NCBI GenBank assembly: GCA_964019135.1
Contig: OZ025250.1
Location: forward strand, 52,699,357 to 52,763,356
Length of the DNA stretch: 64,000 nucleotides
Reading direction: 5' to 3'
From: Arenicola marina
Taxonomy: Eukaryota > Annelida > Polychaeta > Arenicolidae
Shown: positions 33,389-43,731 of the stretch, piece by piece
Layout of the letters: every line of letters starts with the position of its first letter
How positions within the stretch are numbered: position 1 is the stretch's first letter
Notes under the pieces: model-generated
The model's database searches: none
The model's input: the letters and a program-made list of their open reading frames with translations, nothing else
What the model was told of the DNA's origin: nothing
Position numbers and translations under genes: made by a program

Positions 33389-35509
33389 GCGACTGAAAGC
33401 CTCTGATGGACAAGTACACCATTCTTACTCAGCAACCATAAAAGAGGACAAAGTCCTTCTACAAGCTGCTTTTAGGAAGAAACTTTTGCATCGTATTGTT
33501 TTGCTTGTTGCACGACTTTTCTGGCAGAGGGCTCTGTCTGATACCGCAAGCACTGGTTGCCAATAGAAAGTCGGCTCATGCAGCACTCTGCCACCTATAT
33601 GATGACTGTCCAAGTGGTGTTTAAAGATCTGTTGGACTCCTTGTCAAATGGTGTAATTGTGTGCACTCCTTACCTCCTTATCATTTCTCCTTACCAGAAG
33701 CAAAAAAGCAGCGACTATCTGAATAGTGGTGACAATCAGTTTCTTAAATCAGACTTACTCGGATTGCTAAACAAATATCTTGAATGCGTGGCCTAGTAAT
33801 TATCACAATTGGTTACTATATGTTTGTATTTTAAATTCAAGATCTAAAGGCACGAAAGGCTTCTCATGTGATGGGAAAATCTAACGTATATGAACGTATA
33901 ACGAAAAGTTTTAGTGATAAATATGCTTATATAACGAAAACGTTTAGTGATAAATATGCTTATATAACGAACACTTTTAGTGATAAATATGCATTCCCTC
34001 AAGGTTCGGTTCCAATATTTCGATTATCTACATTGCCATCGAGTCGTATCTCCTATAGTTCTTCTGCTCTTCTAGCAAAGGTCGCTTGTTCCTTCTAGCA
34101 CCTATCTCCATCTGCCCAACGTTACTTAACATGATTTGCTTTAATGTAGCCCAATTACTTTGTTTGATCATCAGCATCGAAATCCTAACATTTCATGACT
34201 TTGCGCCCATGGTATTCTAGTTATCGTGTATCAAGTATAAAGATGAACAAATGTACTTAAACGTCGCACAAATTGATGTCTAGTATATCGTCCTAAGTTC
34301 GGTTTAGTACGTCTATTTTTCTGTGTTTAGTTGTAGTCTTGTTCACACGTAAACTTGTAATCTCAAGCCCCCCCCCCCCCTACCCCCTCCATATCTTAGA
34401 TGTTCATTGTGGAGCTCGTTACTTGAGAATAAGACTAGCTCCCGTGAATTCATTGTTGTAAGTTATTAATTAACCCACCGAGGAAGCATATCTCGTATAA
34501 CACTATATTTATTGTGCGTTGTAAACGTATAGATCCTGCCTCTCCATAGATCTTCGATCTCGATTTGATGTGTTAGTTTCTTATCTATAGATGACCGATG
34601 TAAGCGAATTTATATCATTTGTAAGGACCCACGCGAAACCAGAAATGACGGAATGACTATTATATGCGGAGCGTAGATTGTGAATCGTAGTTCCGACTTG
34701 TTTACTGTGGGGCGCCACTGCATGTGTTTTGCATGTTATTGGTCTCAACACAGCGTTGAGATGGCGTCTTATCGCGTGACAAGGGCATGTCATGATCAAT
34801 AATGTATATTTTCAGTAATGTACACACAAATATGAGAACAAAATATTTCCCATGGAATGGTTATGTAGCGTCAGGTATCCATCAGTTCAGGTGGATATTT
34901 ATTTGCCTCATGATATGTGAATCTCATGATATGTGAATCTCATGATATGTGAAACTTGATTATAGGGAGGCAACTATTTAAGATAAGATAAGTTTTACTT
35001 AAAGTTACTATTACAACAAAAAGTAAACATTCATTGTGATCCAAATCTGGCGGAGAAACGACGTGTGTACAGTGACGTTGATGTGCTTGTGACGTAACAC
35101 GCATGAAGTAATCTCCGCCAGGGCGAGCGCCAACGACTAACTTTCGTTATTGGCCAGGATTCGCGACTGGCAGCGCCTCCTTGAGGCAGAGTGTTATACA
35201 GTGTTTACAGCTGTTCCAACAGCCGCGGCGCCTCACGTGATCTGACGGAACACCCCCGCCGCAAAATTTGTTGAAATAGTAACTTTAACGTCGGTATGTA
35301 TAAGTCAAGTATGTATAAGTCAATAAAAAACATTAGCACAACTGCTATTGACCGACAAAGTTTAGTTTAGACGAGATTAACTATGTATGGACCACAACAG
35401 TATACATAAGTGAAGTATATAAGCCTCAAACTACCCGCGTAATGTAGTGCATAGTGCACGTGCACTGTTACACGGGCATTCAAAATAGCAGGGTAAAGTA
35501 GGTAAGGGT
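33389..35509. other. SLC7 3' flank; no gene seen
   Basis: Probably contains the 3' UTR. An AATAAA lies at 35322-35327, but no closer canonical signal was noticed, so the transcript end is unknown. Three CATGATATGTGAATCT units are at 34910-34950. Confidence 0.5.
33870..33995. repeat. Short repeat, TTTAGTGATAAATATGC
   Basis: Three units of about 37 bp (AACGAAAACGTTTAGTGATA, AATATGCTTATAT) 500 bases past the SLC7 stop, possibly in its 3' UTR. Confidence 0.8.
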
Positions 35510-35740
35510 ACAGCCTCTGACGTCGCAGATCTCTTCGGACGTTGCCACGACTCCCGTTGACGTCACATATATCTCCGGGCGTTGCCAGGACTACCACTGA
35601 CGTCACATTTATCTCTTCGGGCGTTGCCAGGACGCCATCTGACGTCACATACCTCTTTGGGCGTTGCCAGGACTACCGCTGACGTCACATATATATCTGT
35701 TCGGGGGTTGCCAGGACCCCTTCTGACGTCATAGATCACG
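35510..35740. promoter_or_regulatory. Cluster of CRE-like TGACGTCA motifs in a short tandem repeat
   Basis: Six units of about 42 bp (GGGCGTTGCCAGGACTACC, TGACGTCACAT). Five carry an intact GACGTCA/TGACGTCA, the core bound by CREB/ATF factors in animals. It lies about 2.1 kb past the SLC7 stop and 8 kb past the SORL1 stop. Regulatory function is inference; the repeat origin alone would produce the cluster. Confidence 0.4.
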
Positions 35741-36307
35741 TGCCGCAGACCGCCGCGCGGCCTATCGTTTACAGTTCGCGAGACTACGAACTCGTCTCGT
35801 CGGGAGTTATTATTGTCGCCGTCCTTGTTATTATTAGAGACTGCTTCACTGACGTTAAGAATTAGCTTGTTGATCAGTTTATTCATGACCTTGTGTCAGG
35901 GTGAGATGAGGTCATCATACACATAGCGAAATACAGTTTTCTGCACTCGGATCTGTGTTGTTTTTTATTGAACACCTTTTGACTGAGTGAGGGTCTCGTT
36001 TATCTGAGGCTCATCCTACTAACAGCTCGTAGCTTTTGTCGTAAACAACTTTTTGTTATATGGTCTGTAAGTGAGTGTCACATACAGCGCGCGCTCACCT
36101 TTAGAAACAACCATTTTGGGTACAAGGCGTCAGCGGGTCTCTATGCTTTACTGTGGGCCTCAAACTGGACTCTGGGATGTTTTAGATATGAATGCACTGT
36201 TAGAGTTGAAAACCATATGGAGTACATGTTTGCGGGTGTACCTTAAACGAAAGACGCTGGTTTTCTGTGCGTTGTACGCCATTACACAGAGCTCCCAATG
36301 ATTTGTA

Positions 36308-36510
36308 TATAGGGCGGTGAAGTGTCCTGTACCCAAAACCGGATTCGCTGGAGGTGAGCGCTCGCTGTCTGTGTTGTATATGGGGCGGTGTCCTGTACCC
36401 AAAACCGGATTCGCTGGAGGTGAACGCTCGCTGTTTGTGTTGTATATGGGGCGGTGTCCTGTACCCAAAACCGGATTCGCTGGAGGTGAGCGCTCGCTGT
36501 CTGTGACGTC
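36308..36510. repeat. 65-bp repeat, three copies
   Basis: GGGCGGTGTCCTGTACCCAA, AACCGGATTCGCTGGAGGTG and GCTCGCTGT, intergenic, next to the 48-bp array. No gene is seen. Confidence 0.93.
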
Positions 36511-36579
36511 ACTTACAGATCCTATTGCAACGACATGTAAGAATCCGACCCAGGACGGCATGAACTGTTCTACCGATTG

Positions 36580-37350
36580 GTCCTAGAATCACAGATCAGG
36601 ATCGCAGGATTTTCTGCAGGACTGAAGGTCCTAGAATCACAGATCAGGATCGCGGGATTTTCTGCAGGACTGAAGGTCCTAGAATCACAGATCAGGATCG
36701 CGGGATTTTCTGCAGGACTGAAGGTCCTAGAATCACAGATCAGGATCGCGGGATTTTCTGCATGACTGAAGGTCCTAGAATCACAGATCAGGATCGCGGG
36801 ATTTTCTGCAGGACTGAAGGTCCTAGAATCACAGATCAGGATCGCGGGATTTTCTGCAGGACTGAAGGTCCTAGAATCACAGATCAGGATCGCGGGATTT
36901 TCTGCAGGACTGAAGGTCCTAGAATCACAGATCAGGATCGCGGGATTTTCTGCAGGACTGAAGGTCCTAGAATCACAGATCAGGATCGCGGGATTTTCTG
37001 CAGGACTGAAGGTCCTAGAATCACAGATCAGGATCGCGGGATTTTCTGCAGGACTGAAGGTCCTAGAATCACAGATCAGGATCGCGGGATTTTCTGCAGG
37101 ACTGAAGGTCCTAGAATCACAGATCAGGATCGCGGGATTTTCTGCAGGACTGAAGGTCCTAGAATCACAGATCAGGATCGCGGGATTTTCTGCAGGACTG
37201 AAGGTCCTAGAATCACAGATCAGGATCGCGGGATTTTCTGCAGGACTGAAGGTCCTAGAATCACAGATCAGGATCGCGGGATTTTCTGCATGACTGAAGG
37301 TCCTAGAATCACAGATCAGGATCGCGGGATTTTCTGCAGGACTGAAGGTC
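36580..37350. repeat. 48-bp array, 16 nearly identical copies
   Basis: The unit is GGTCCTAGAATCACAGATCA, GGATCGCGGGATTTTCTGCA and GGACTGAA. Copies differ at about one site (CAGGAC/CATGAC). Since 48 is a multiple of three, 16-residue repeat frames run open on both strands. No family similarity and no splice context support coding. The homogeneity suggests recent expansion. Confidence 0.95.
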
Positions 37351-37604
37351 GTATGAGCACCGCAAATCGCGTGGTACTCCTGGGAAAACAAAATTCCGAA
37401 GAAAAACACCATTGTTCAATGCTCGTACACACAGCCCGAATGGTTGCGGTTTCAATTGGTCCACTGCCCTCGACAATCCGAACTTGTTCGTAATGGCACG
37501 ATTAAAAATTGTTTTGGCAGTTAGAAGGGGATACAAAAGCATTTATGTTGTCGAAAGACAAATTGCATTAGCCTGGCTACGGAATTGTAGGGGAAGCGGG
37601 GGTG

Positions 37605-37800
37605 GGGAGGGTATTTCCATTCCTCGGTAATGGGCTTTTCTGTCACGATCGTGAACTGAGAATGGGGAAAATAATTCTTCGTGAACTGGGATTCGGGTAT
37701 TAGCCGACCGTCGTGATCAAGGATTTTCATTTATCGTGAACTGGGAATTTTAGTATTAACTGACCGTGAATCAGGAAATTGCCAAGTTATATCATGCAAT
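37605..37800. repeat. Dispersed repeat, copy 1 (inverted partner 43130-43320)
   Basis: TTTCCATTCCTCGGTAATGG, GTGATCAAGGATTTTCAT and CGTGAACTGGGAATTTTAG. The partner is its reverse complement. Confidence 0.82.
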
Positions 37801-38207
37801 CCGCCAATTCTTTGTATGCAGGGAGTTCCTATTTTAATTTATCATGACCTGAGATTAAAGAAATGTATTCTTCGTGTTCGGGGACCCCCCCATATATTTG
37901 GGGAATATTCCGCCCTAGAACAGGACATTGGCATGAAGGAGGGCGAACCTTGGTCGTTCGAACTTGCCGGAATTCAACCATTTTGGTGACGTCACCGCTG
38001 TTAGCTTGGCCGATTAGCCCCCCCCCCGCTCAGAGTTCGCCGTTGTTGTGTCTTGAAATTATCTGTTACTCTGCTCAACCGATATAATGACGTCACAATC
38101 CCAGGATTCCTCGGGCCGAGTTCCGCATCACGGTCGACCGCCGCGTACAATTCTGCTCGCTGTGGAACGACATCGGCCACCTCGTTCATTGGTTACGGGA
38201 ATATCCA

Positions 38208-38390
38208 CTAAATAATTATCCTTACTTTGGAAATAGCAGCACAATCTAAATAATGTAAATATAAAGGGTAATTATGACGCATCGATAGGCCTACAGGCGG
38301 ATTATATCTACGTATTTCTGAAAAGTCAGAGTTTAATATTATCATGCGGGGCTACTCTCGATCATGAACCATGCCCCATTTCCGGTTTAA
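38208..38390. repeat. Dispersed repeat, copy 2 (partner 4232-4430)
   Basis: Same blocks as the partner, with AATAATGTAAATATAAAGGG in place of a diverged stretch. Same orientation. Confidence 0.82.
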
Positions 38391-38659
38391 AATTGTACGC
38401 GTCCTTGACCAATCCGCCAAGTTCAAATCCTTATTTGTCGTGCCTCAAGGAGTGCGATCGCGATCAACATGCAGCCATACGGAACGCAGCCCTGTTATTA
38501 CCGGTCTGAGGCTAGCACTCTCCACGCTGGCTACCGGGCCATTCATGTCGTCGCTATTGTAGTATCTCGGTACCGGTCCGGTGAGACATAAATAGACCAA
38601 AAACAACCCACGCCAACGGGATTATCCCTTGGCGCATCGCGTTTGACGTTTCGCTCCGA

Positions 38660-39032
38660 ACGTCTTAGAATGCGAGATGTCGGTGGTTCGAGCCCGCGCC
38701 ATGGCGGGTAGGCTACCAACACTTTCCGGGTCATGACCCTTGATCCCCGTATATTGGGGTAGGTACTATAGGGGTCCACGGTTGGTTAGTTGTGTATTCA
38801 GGACGCTTTAACCACTTTTGGTCATGTCGCGTCAATGGGAGAAGGAAGGGAGAGTGGAGCCATGTCCCGGGGGAACCCCCTACTCTTTGGAAAGAAGGAC
38901 ATGGGATCTTTATCTTGCGATCACACAGACATGGCCACAGCGGGGCTCGAACCATCGATTCACGTGTCGTTAGGCTCTCATGTGGCCAGAACATTGGCGA
39001 GCGCGTTAACCACTGAGCTACCGGGCCGGCCG
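38660..39032 (-). mobile_element. Second composite element: SINE-C plus SINE-A, tails together
   Basis: SINE-C head GGTGGTTCGAGCCCGCGCCA on +, then CCAACACTTTCCGGGTCATG, GATCCCCGTATATTGGGG and GTCCACGGTTGG. Then SINE-A on - from TGTATTCAGGACGC to GCTACCGGGCC. Its reverse complement has the same order as 21778-22117. Confidence 0.88.
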
Positions 39033-39312
39033 CCTAGGGGTCTGCGGAGGGCCGGGCCGGCCCCCTAGGGGTCTGCGGAGGGCCGGGGCAGGCCGCCTAG
39101 GGGTCTGCGGAGGGCCGGGCCGGCCCCCTAGGGGTCTGCGGAGGGCCGGGCCGGCCCCCTAGGGGTCTGCGGAGGGCCGGGCCGGCCCCCTAGGGGTCTG
39201 CGGAGGGCCGGGCCGGCCCCCTAGGGGTCTGCGGAGGGCCGGGCCGGCCCTCTAGGGGTCTGCGGAGGGCCGGGCCGGCCGCCTAGGGGTCTGCGAAGGG
39301 CCGGGCCGGGAA
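39015..39312. repeat. GC-rich 30-bp array rich in GGCCGGCC and CCTAGG
   Basis: Nine to ten units of GGGCCGGGCCGGCCCCCTAG and GGGTCTGCGGA. It starts at the 5' end (GGGCCGGCC) of the reversed SINE-A copy at 38788-39032, so it is probably seeded there. Confidence 0.93.
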
Positions 39313-39924
39313 ATGTCCCACCTATGCTTTAATAACACAACCGCCAAATGTGAGTTTTTCTTCCATACTGGATTTCGGTAAAGTAGTTTTTGATATTAAG
39401 CAACGAACGCTGGGAAGAAAAGACAAAAGCCACTGGAGATATATGTGTAAGTATATATGTCAGCTTCTTTATTTCACACATAATCGAACTTAGTTGAAAA
39501 TACAAGGCGTCAGAATGGGGTTCAAAAAGCTTCAACTTGCACGCTTCAAGTGATCGGCAACTGGAATGAACACTCCAATAACAAAGACGTTGTTTCTTTA
39601 AGACGCAAACTTCTGAATAGCTTTAAGCAAGTTTTCATGTTGCAACACTTTTAGTATACTGCTTTGTTAAGGTTATAATGACGAGTCTTTATATCTAAAT
39701 CACTTAATTATTAGTACCATAGAGCTAGCTAGGTAAAGCATTTAGTGACCTCATCGAAGCTTAGATCACATGCAAAGTGTCGAATAGGACCTTCTGGCAT
39801 AGGAGTCTTGGATAAAGGTGGAATACACTCCCCCAAACCCGGTTACGTTTACTAGGAAATTGAAGCTGTTTTTAATAATAATAATAATAATAATCAGCGG
39901 CCGTATTCATAAGCCACACTCATG

Positions 39925-40335
39925 CTACGCCAATAGACCTAGCGTCAATAGACCTAGCGCCAATAGACCTAGCGCCCATAGACCTAGCGCCAATAGACCT
40001 AGCGCCAATAGACCTAGCGCTAATAGACACAGCGCCAATAGACCTAGCGCTAATAGACCTAGCGCCAATAGACCTAGCGCCAAGACCTAGCGCCAATAGA
40101 CCTAGCGCCAATCGACCTAGCGCCCATAGACCTAGCGCCAATAGACCTAGCGCCAATAGACCAAGCGCCCATAGACCTAGCGCCAATAGACCTAGCGCCA
40201 AGACCTAGCGCCAATAGACCTAGCGCCTATAGACCTAGCGCCAATAGACCTAGCGCCAATAGACCTAGCGCCTATAGACCTAGCGCCAATAGACCTAGCG
40301 CCAATAGACCTAGCGCCAATAGACCTAGCGCCAAG
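39925..40335. repeat. 15-bp array, AATAGACCTAGCGCC
   Basis: About 27 units with CAATAG/CCATAG/CTATAG variants and a few short ones. The 15-bp period leaves false five-residue repeat frames on both strands. Intergenic. Confidence 0.95.
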
Positions 40336-40339
40336 TGGA

Positions 40340-43129
40340 GCATTTCTCGAGCGATTATCAGGTTCAAAATACATATAGTATTGAGTATTCACCCAAGAGG
40401 TCGTTTTTTTTTTAGTTAAGAAACTGCTTAAATTACCTTGCATCTGATTTCCTGATCCTGAACACAACCACACGGGGTTGGTGGGGATACGACGAAAATG
40501 CCATTTTCGTGTGTACGCTACGGGTGGTTAAGGAATACGGCCCCAGGAGGATACAACGCTACTTCATCGTGATGAGAAATGAAGTTCCGGATGTGCACAT
40601 ATATATACATGTTGGAGAAATACGGGGCCGACTGGGACGGATCAAACCTCATCATCGCTACAGGTTGTCTTCATTAGTCCAAAAACAACACGTGACAAAT
40701 AAGCAAAGGGCCGACAAAACATCACAAGTCGAAAGCAGGCGCGAAACGTAACGTGTTACCGTGTCAATTAATAAATTAAAAAAAAAAATCCCACTTAATT
40801 TTCTATTTCAGCTAGATTAATCAGATTTCGTCCCAGACAGGAAGTACTTCCGCAAACATTACTTAAGTTGCATGAGAAAATATTAATTTAAGTGTTGCTT
40901 GAACATAGAACAAATCATATTCTGCTGTACAAAACAAGACTTACTCAAAACCAACAAATAATTAAAAATGTAAACCAATCGTCTGGTCGTGAAAACGGTT
41001 CGTTTTTATATATTTCATTTAAATTTAAAACTGGACAAGAAACTGATTGAAACGTATGCATAGACTTCATAGAAATAATACGATAACATTATAGAACATT
41101 TTCAATCATGTTTTAGCTTAATTCCACCATCTACAACTTGTCGTGTGCTTTTCCGCTGCAGTGTAGGCATTTTCTTTTGGGTCATACAAATATAATATCT
41201 TCCTTTACTGGTCAGCAACCACATATGCCAATCAACAATTGAGGACAACATTCACATGAAGGACATTAATTAATTAATTAATTAGCCCCACCACCATGTA
41301 ATTATAGTTTGAACACCAACAAAAATACGATATTATCTGTGTCGATGGCACAGTATTGATTCCAGGGCTTCAATTATCCACAATGAAGAATAATATAAAA
41401 CCATTTCGTAAAATTATTGTAAACAGCATGGGTTCCATGAGCCAAGAATCAGAACATATAAGATACTTGCTCAAAATTAATGTTTGCCTCAATTGTTTTG
41501 TGGCGTAACATACTGTATTCCTATGGTCGAAAAATATTAAACAAACTTATTCTATCACTGCTGAACATTCGATACGCCATAGAACACCCATAACGCTTTG
41601 CAAATTAAGCACACTCAACCACAGAAAAATAGTCAATGATTGTACTAAAATACAAATAATTCAAGGGACTATACTTCTGGAATGTTCATAAAAAATAATA
41701 CATAAGGATACACGATATTTACATATCAGGTCACATTTGAAGTTGGTGGAAGAGTGGTCTTTTCCAGTGAACCCCAGTGAACCATATATCAACGATTCCC
41801 CGACCATCGCTCCCTATACCTACTATGCAACACCCAAACTCAAAACAACAAGATCATTTGTGTTTATACTCCGTAATTTAACCAATCGGTTTTGCTTAAA
41901 GTACTAAAACAATTGCGTTTAATTAACCTAGATTTAAATTCAAGATTAGCGGCGGTTGGTAGGGGATCTGGTTATACAGAAGAAACATACATATATATAG
42001 AGACACTATAGTGCAATAAATCCCTCTTTCGAAGCGTACCAGATAGATATACAAGTCACAATATCCATAACTATAACATCGGACTTGTCGTCTAATTGGT
42101 TAAGAAAACGGTTAACGCACTTAATTAATGTCTGTTTCCAGAGCTCAAGGGACAAATAAACATGCGCGCGTTCGTCTTTTATGAAACTAACACTGGCTTC
42201 TCGTTTCGGTTTCCGGTTTCCGTTTCCGGTTTCATAAACATCGACTACGGTAAAATGATATGATAAATTGAGATAATAGCTTTGGGACAATGAGAATAAT
42301 ACCGACCTGTCACCTATTCGGATCACGTGTGATTACACATTACATTTTATTCCATAACAGCATTATTCCATAAACACGTCTGCATCGATAATTCATATAA
42401 TGACGCACTATTATACGCATATGAAACTGAATAAACAATACCAACAGAGGAACCTTGGAACCATAAGGGAATGCGCTTTAACAAGGAATCAGCCCTTTAC
42501 CACAACTGACAAACTAAGGGGCTAACAATTCGGTTTCGGTCATTATTTCCAAATACCCAAAATTGATATTGCAGATAAGTAAAACAGATGAATTTTATAA
42601 TGGCGTAGTAATGCAGTAACCGCTGGATACTTTGCAAATGATATCATCGTATCTCACATCATGATGTGATTTACTCTGGACTGATTTTTGGGGGGGAATT
42701 TTTCAAGCCGAAAAAACTTTCAATGTGAAAGAAGAAACAAGCCATGAAAATCAACGGCGTGATAACCAATGGACAAACGTGTGTCACCATACGTCACACA
42801 ATACTGGGACCTAAGTTAGCCCCCAACATGTTCTATTCCTTTACCCTACATCGACTGTACTGTACTGGACTATAGCAAGTATGATCAAAACCAGAGTGTA
42901 ATATAAGTAGGGACTTCACTCTCAGTGTCGCCATCTAGAGGAGTCTAATGGAGGCTTCACATGGGAGCCGTGGGACACATTCATACAATACGTTGGAGGG
43001 GGGTGGAGGGGGGTGGAGGGGGGGGGGGTCGTGTTCCAAGATCACAACGCAAAATATTTTTTTGACTCCCAGGTCACGATGAATTAAGAGAACTCCATGC
43101 ATACAAAGGGAAGGGCCGATACATAACAC
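40340..43129. other. AT-rich intergenic DNA; no gene seen
   Basis: No frame with splice sites or a recognisable domain on either strand, and no strong repeat. A TTTATT (AATAAA on the SORL1 strand) lies near 42345 and could be a distal poly(A) signal. Confidence 0.5.
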
Positions 43130-43320
43130 AAAATTGACGATTTCCCGATTCACGGTTATTTAATATTCCAATTCTCAGTTCACGATTAATGAAAATCCTT
43201 GATCACGATGGTCGGCTATTGCCCAATTCCCAGTTCACGAAGAACTATTTTCCTCATTCCCAGTTAACGGTCAAATAAAAGAAAGCCCATTCCCGAGGAA
43301 CGGAAATATCCTTTGCCCCC
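43130..43320. repeat. Dispersed repeat, copy 2 (inverted partner 37605-37800), in the SORL1 3' flank
   Basis: ATGAAAATCCTTGATCACGA, CCCAATTCCCAGTTCACGAA and CCATTCCCGAGGAACGGAAA. It lies 350 bases past the SORL1 stop and may fall in the 3' UTR. Confidence 0.82.
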
Positions 43321-43669
43321 CCCCCCCACCCACCCCCCACCATTCACACAATACTAGAGCGGAACAAACACGTCAGCGATAACAAAGTGACAAACGCAAT
43401 ATATATATCCGACACACTGCTTGGGATTCCCTTATCCTTTGCGTTTTGCAATAACATTGTTGCGATATATACAGAAAATAATATCTGATTAAATGAAAAT
43501 ATCACACCCTGTCCTCACTCGGTCGACCTCGCGCTGCTTCTCAGCTCGTCATCGAGCAAACATCCGGGAATCATCGTTGGCAAGGCAACATGGGCACATA
43601 CATGGTAGTCTAGGAGACACTGCCTAGCCACACTGGCAGTTGTCAAGGTTCACGCGGGCGTCTCGTTGC

Positions 43670-43731
43670 CTAGGCAACGATCAGCGGCTCGTCGTCGGAA
43701 AATCCTTGTATCATGGGTTGTTCCTCCTCTT
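43670..43731 (-). CDS. SORL1: SORL1 terminal exon, acidic adaptor-binding tail
   Basis: The acceptor is GATCTTGCAG. In phase 1 the exon reads EEEQPMIQGFSDDEPLIVA then TAG. Human SORL1 ends EDAPMITGFSDDVPMVIA, so this is the GGA/AP-binding acidic tail. It was identified only by comparison; it is too short for ordinary open-frame searches. Confidence 0.94.

Noticed and set aside
36570-37412. A 280-residue repetitive protein on the - strand
   Set aside because: Period artefact of a 48-bp tandem repeat; no motif and no neighbouring exon.
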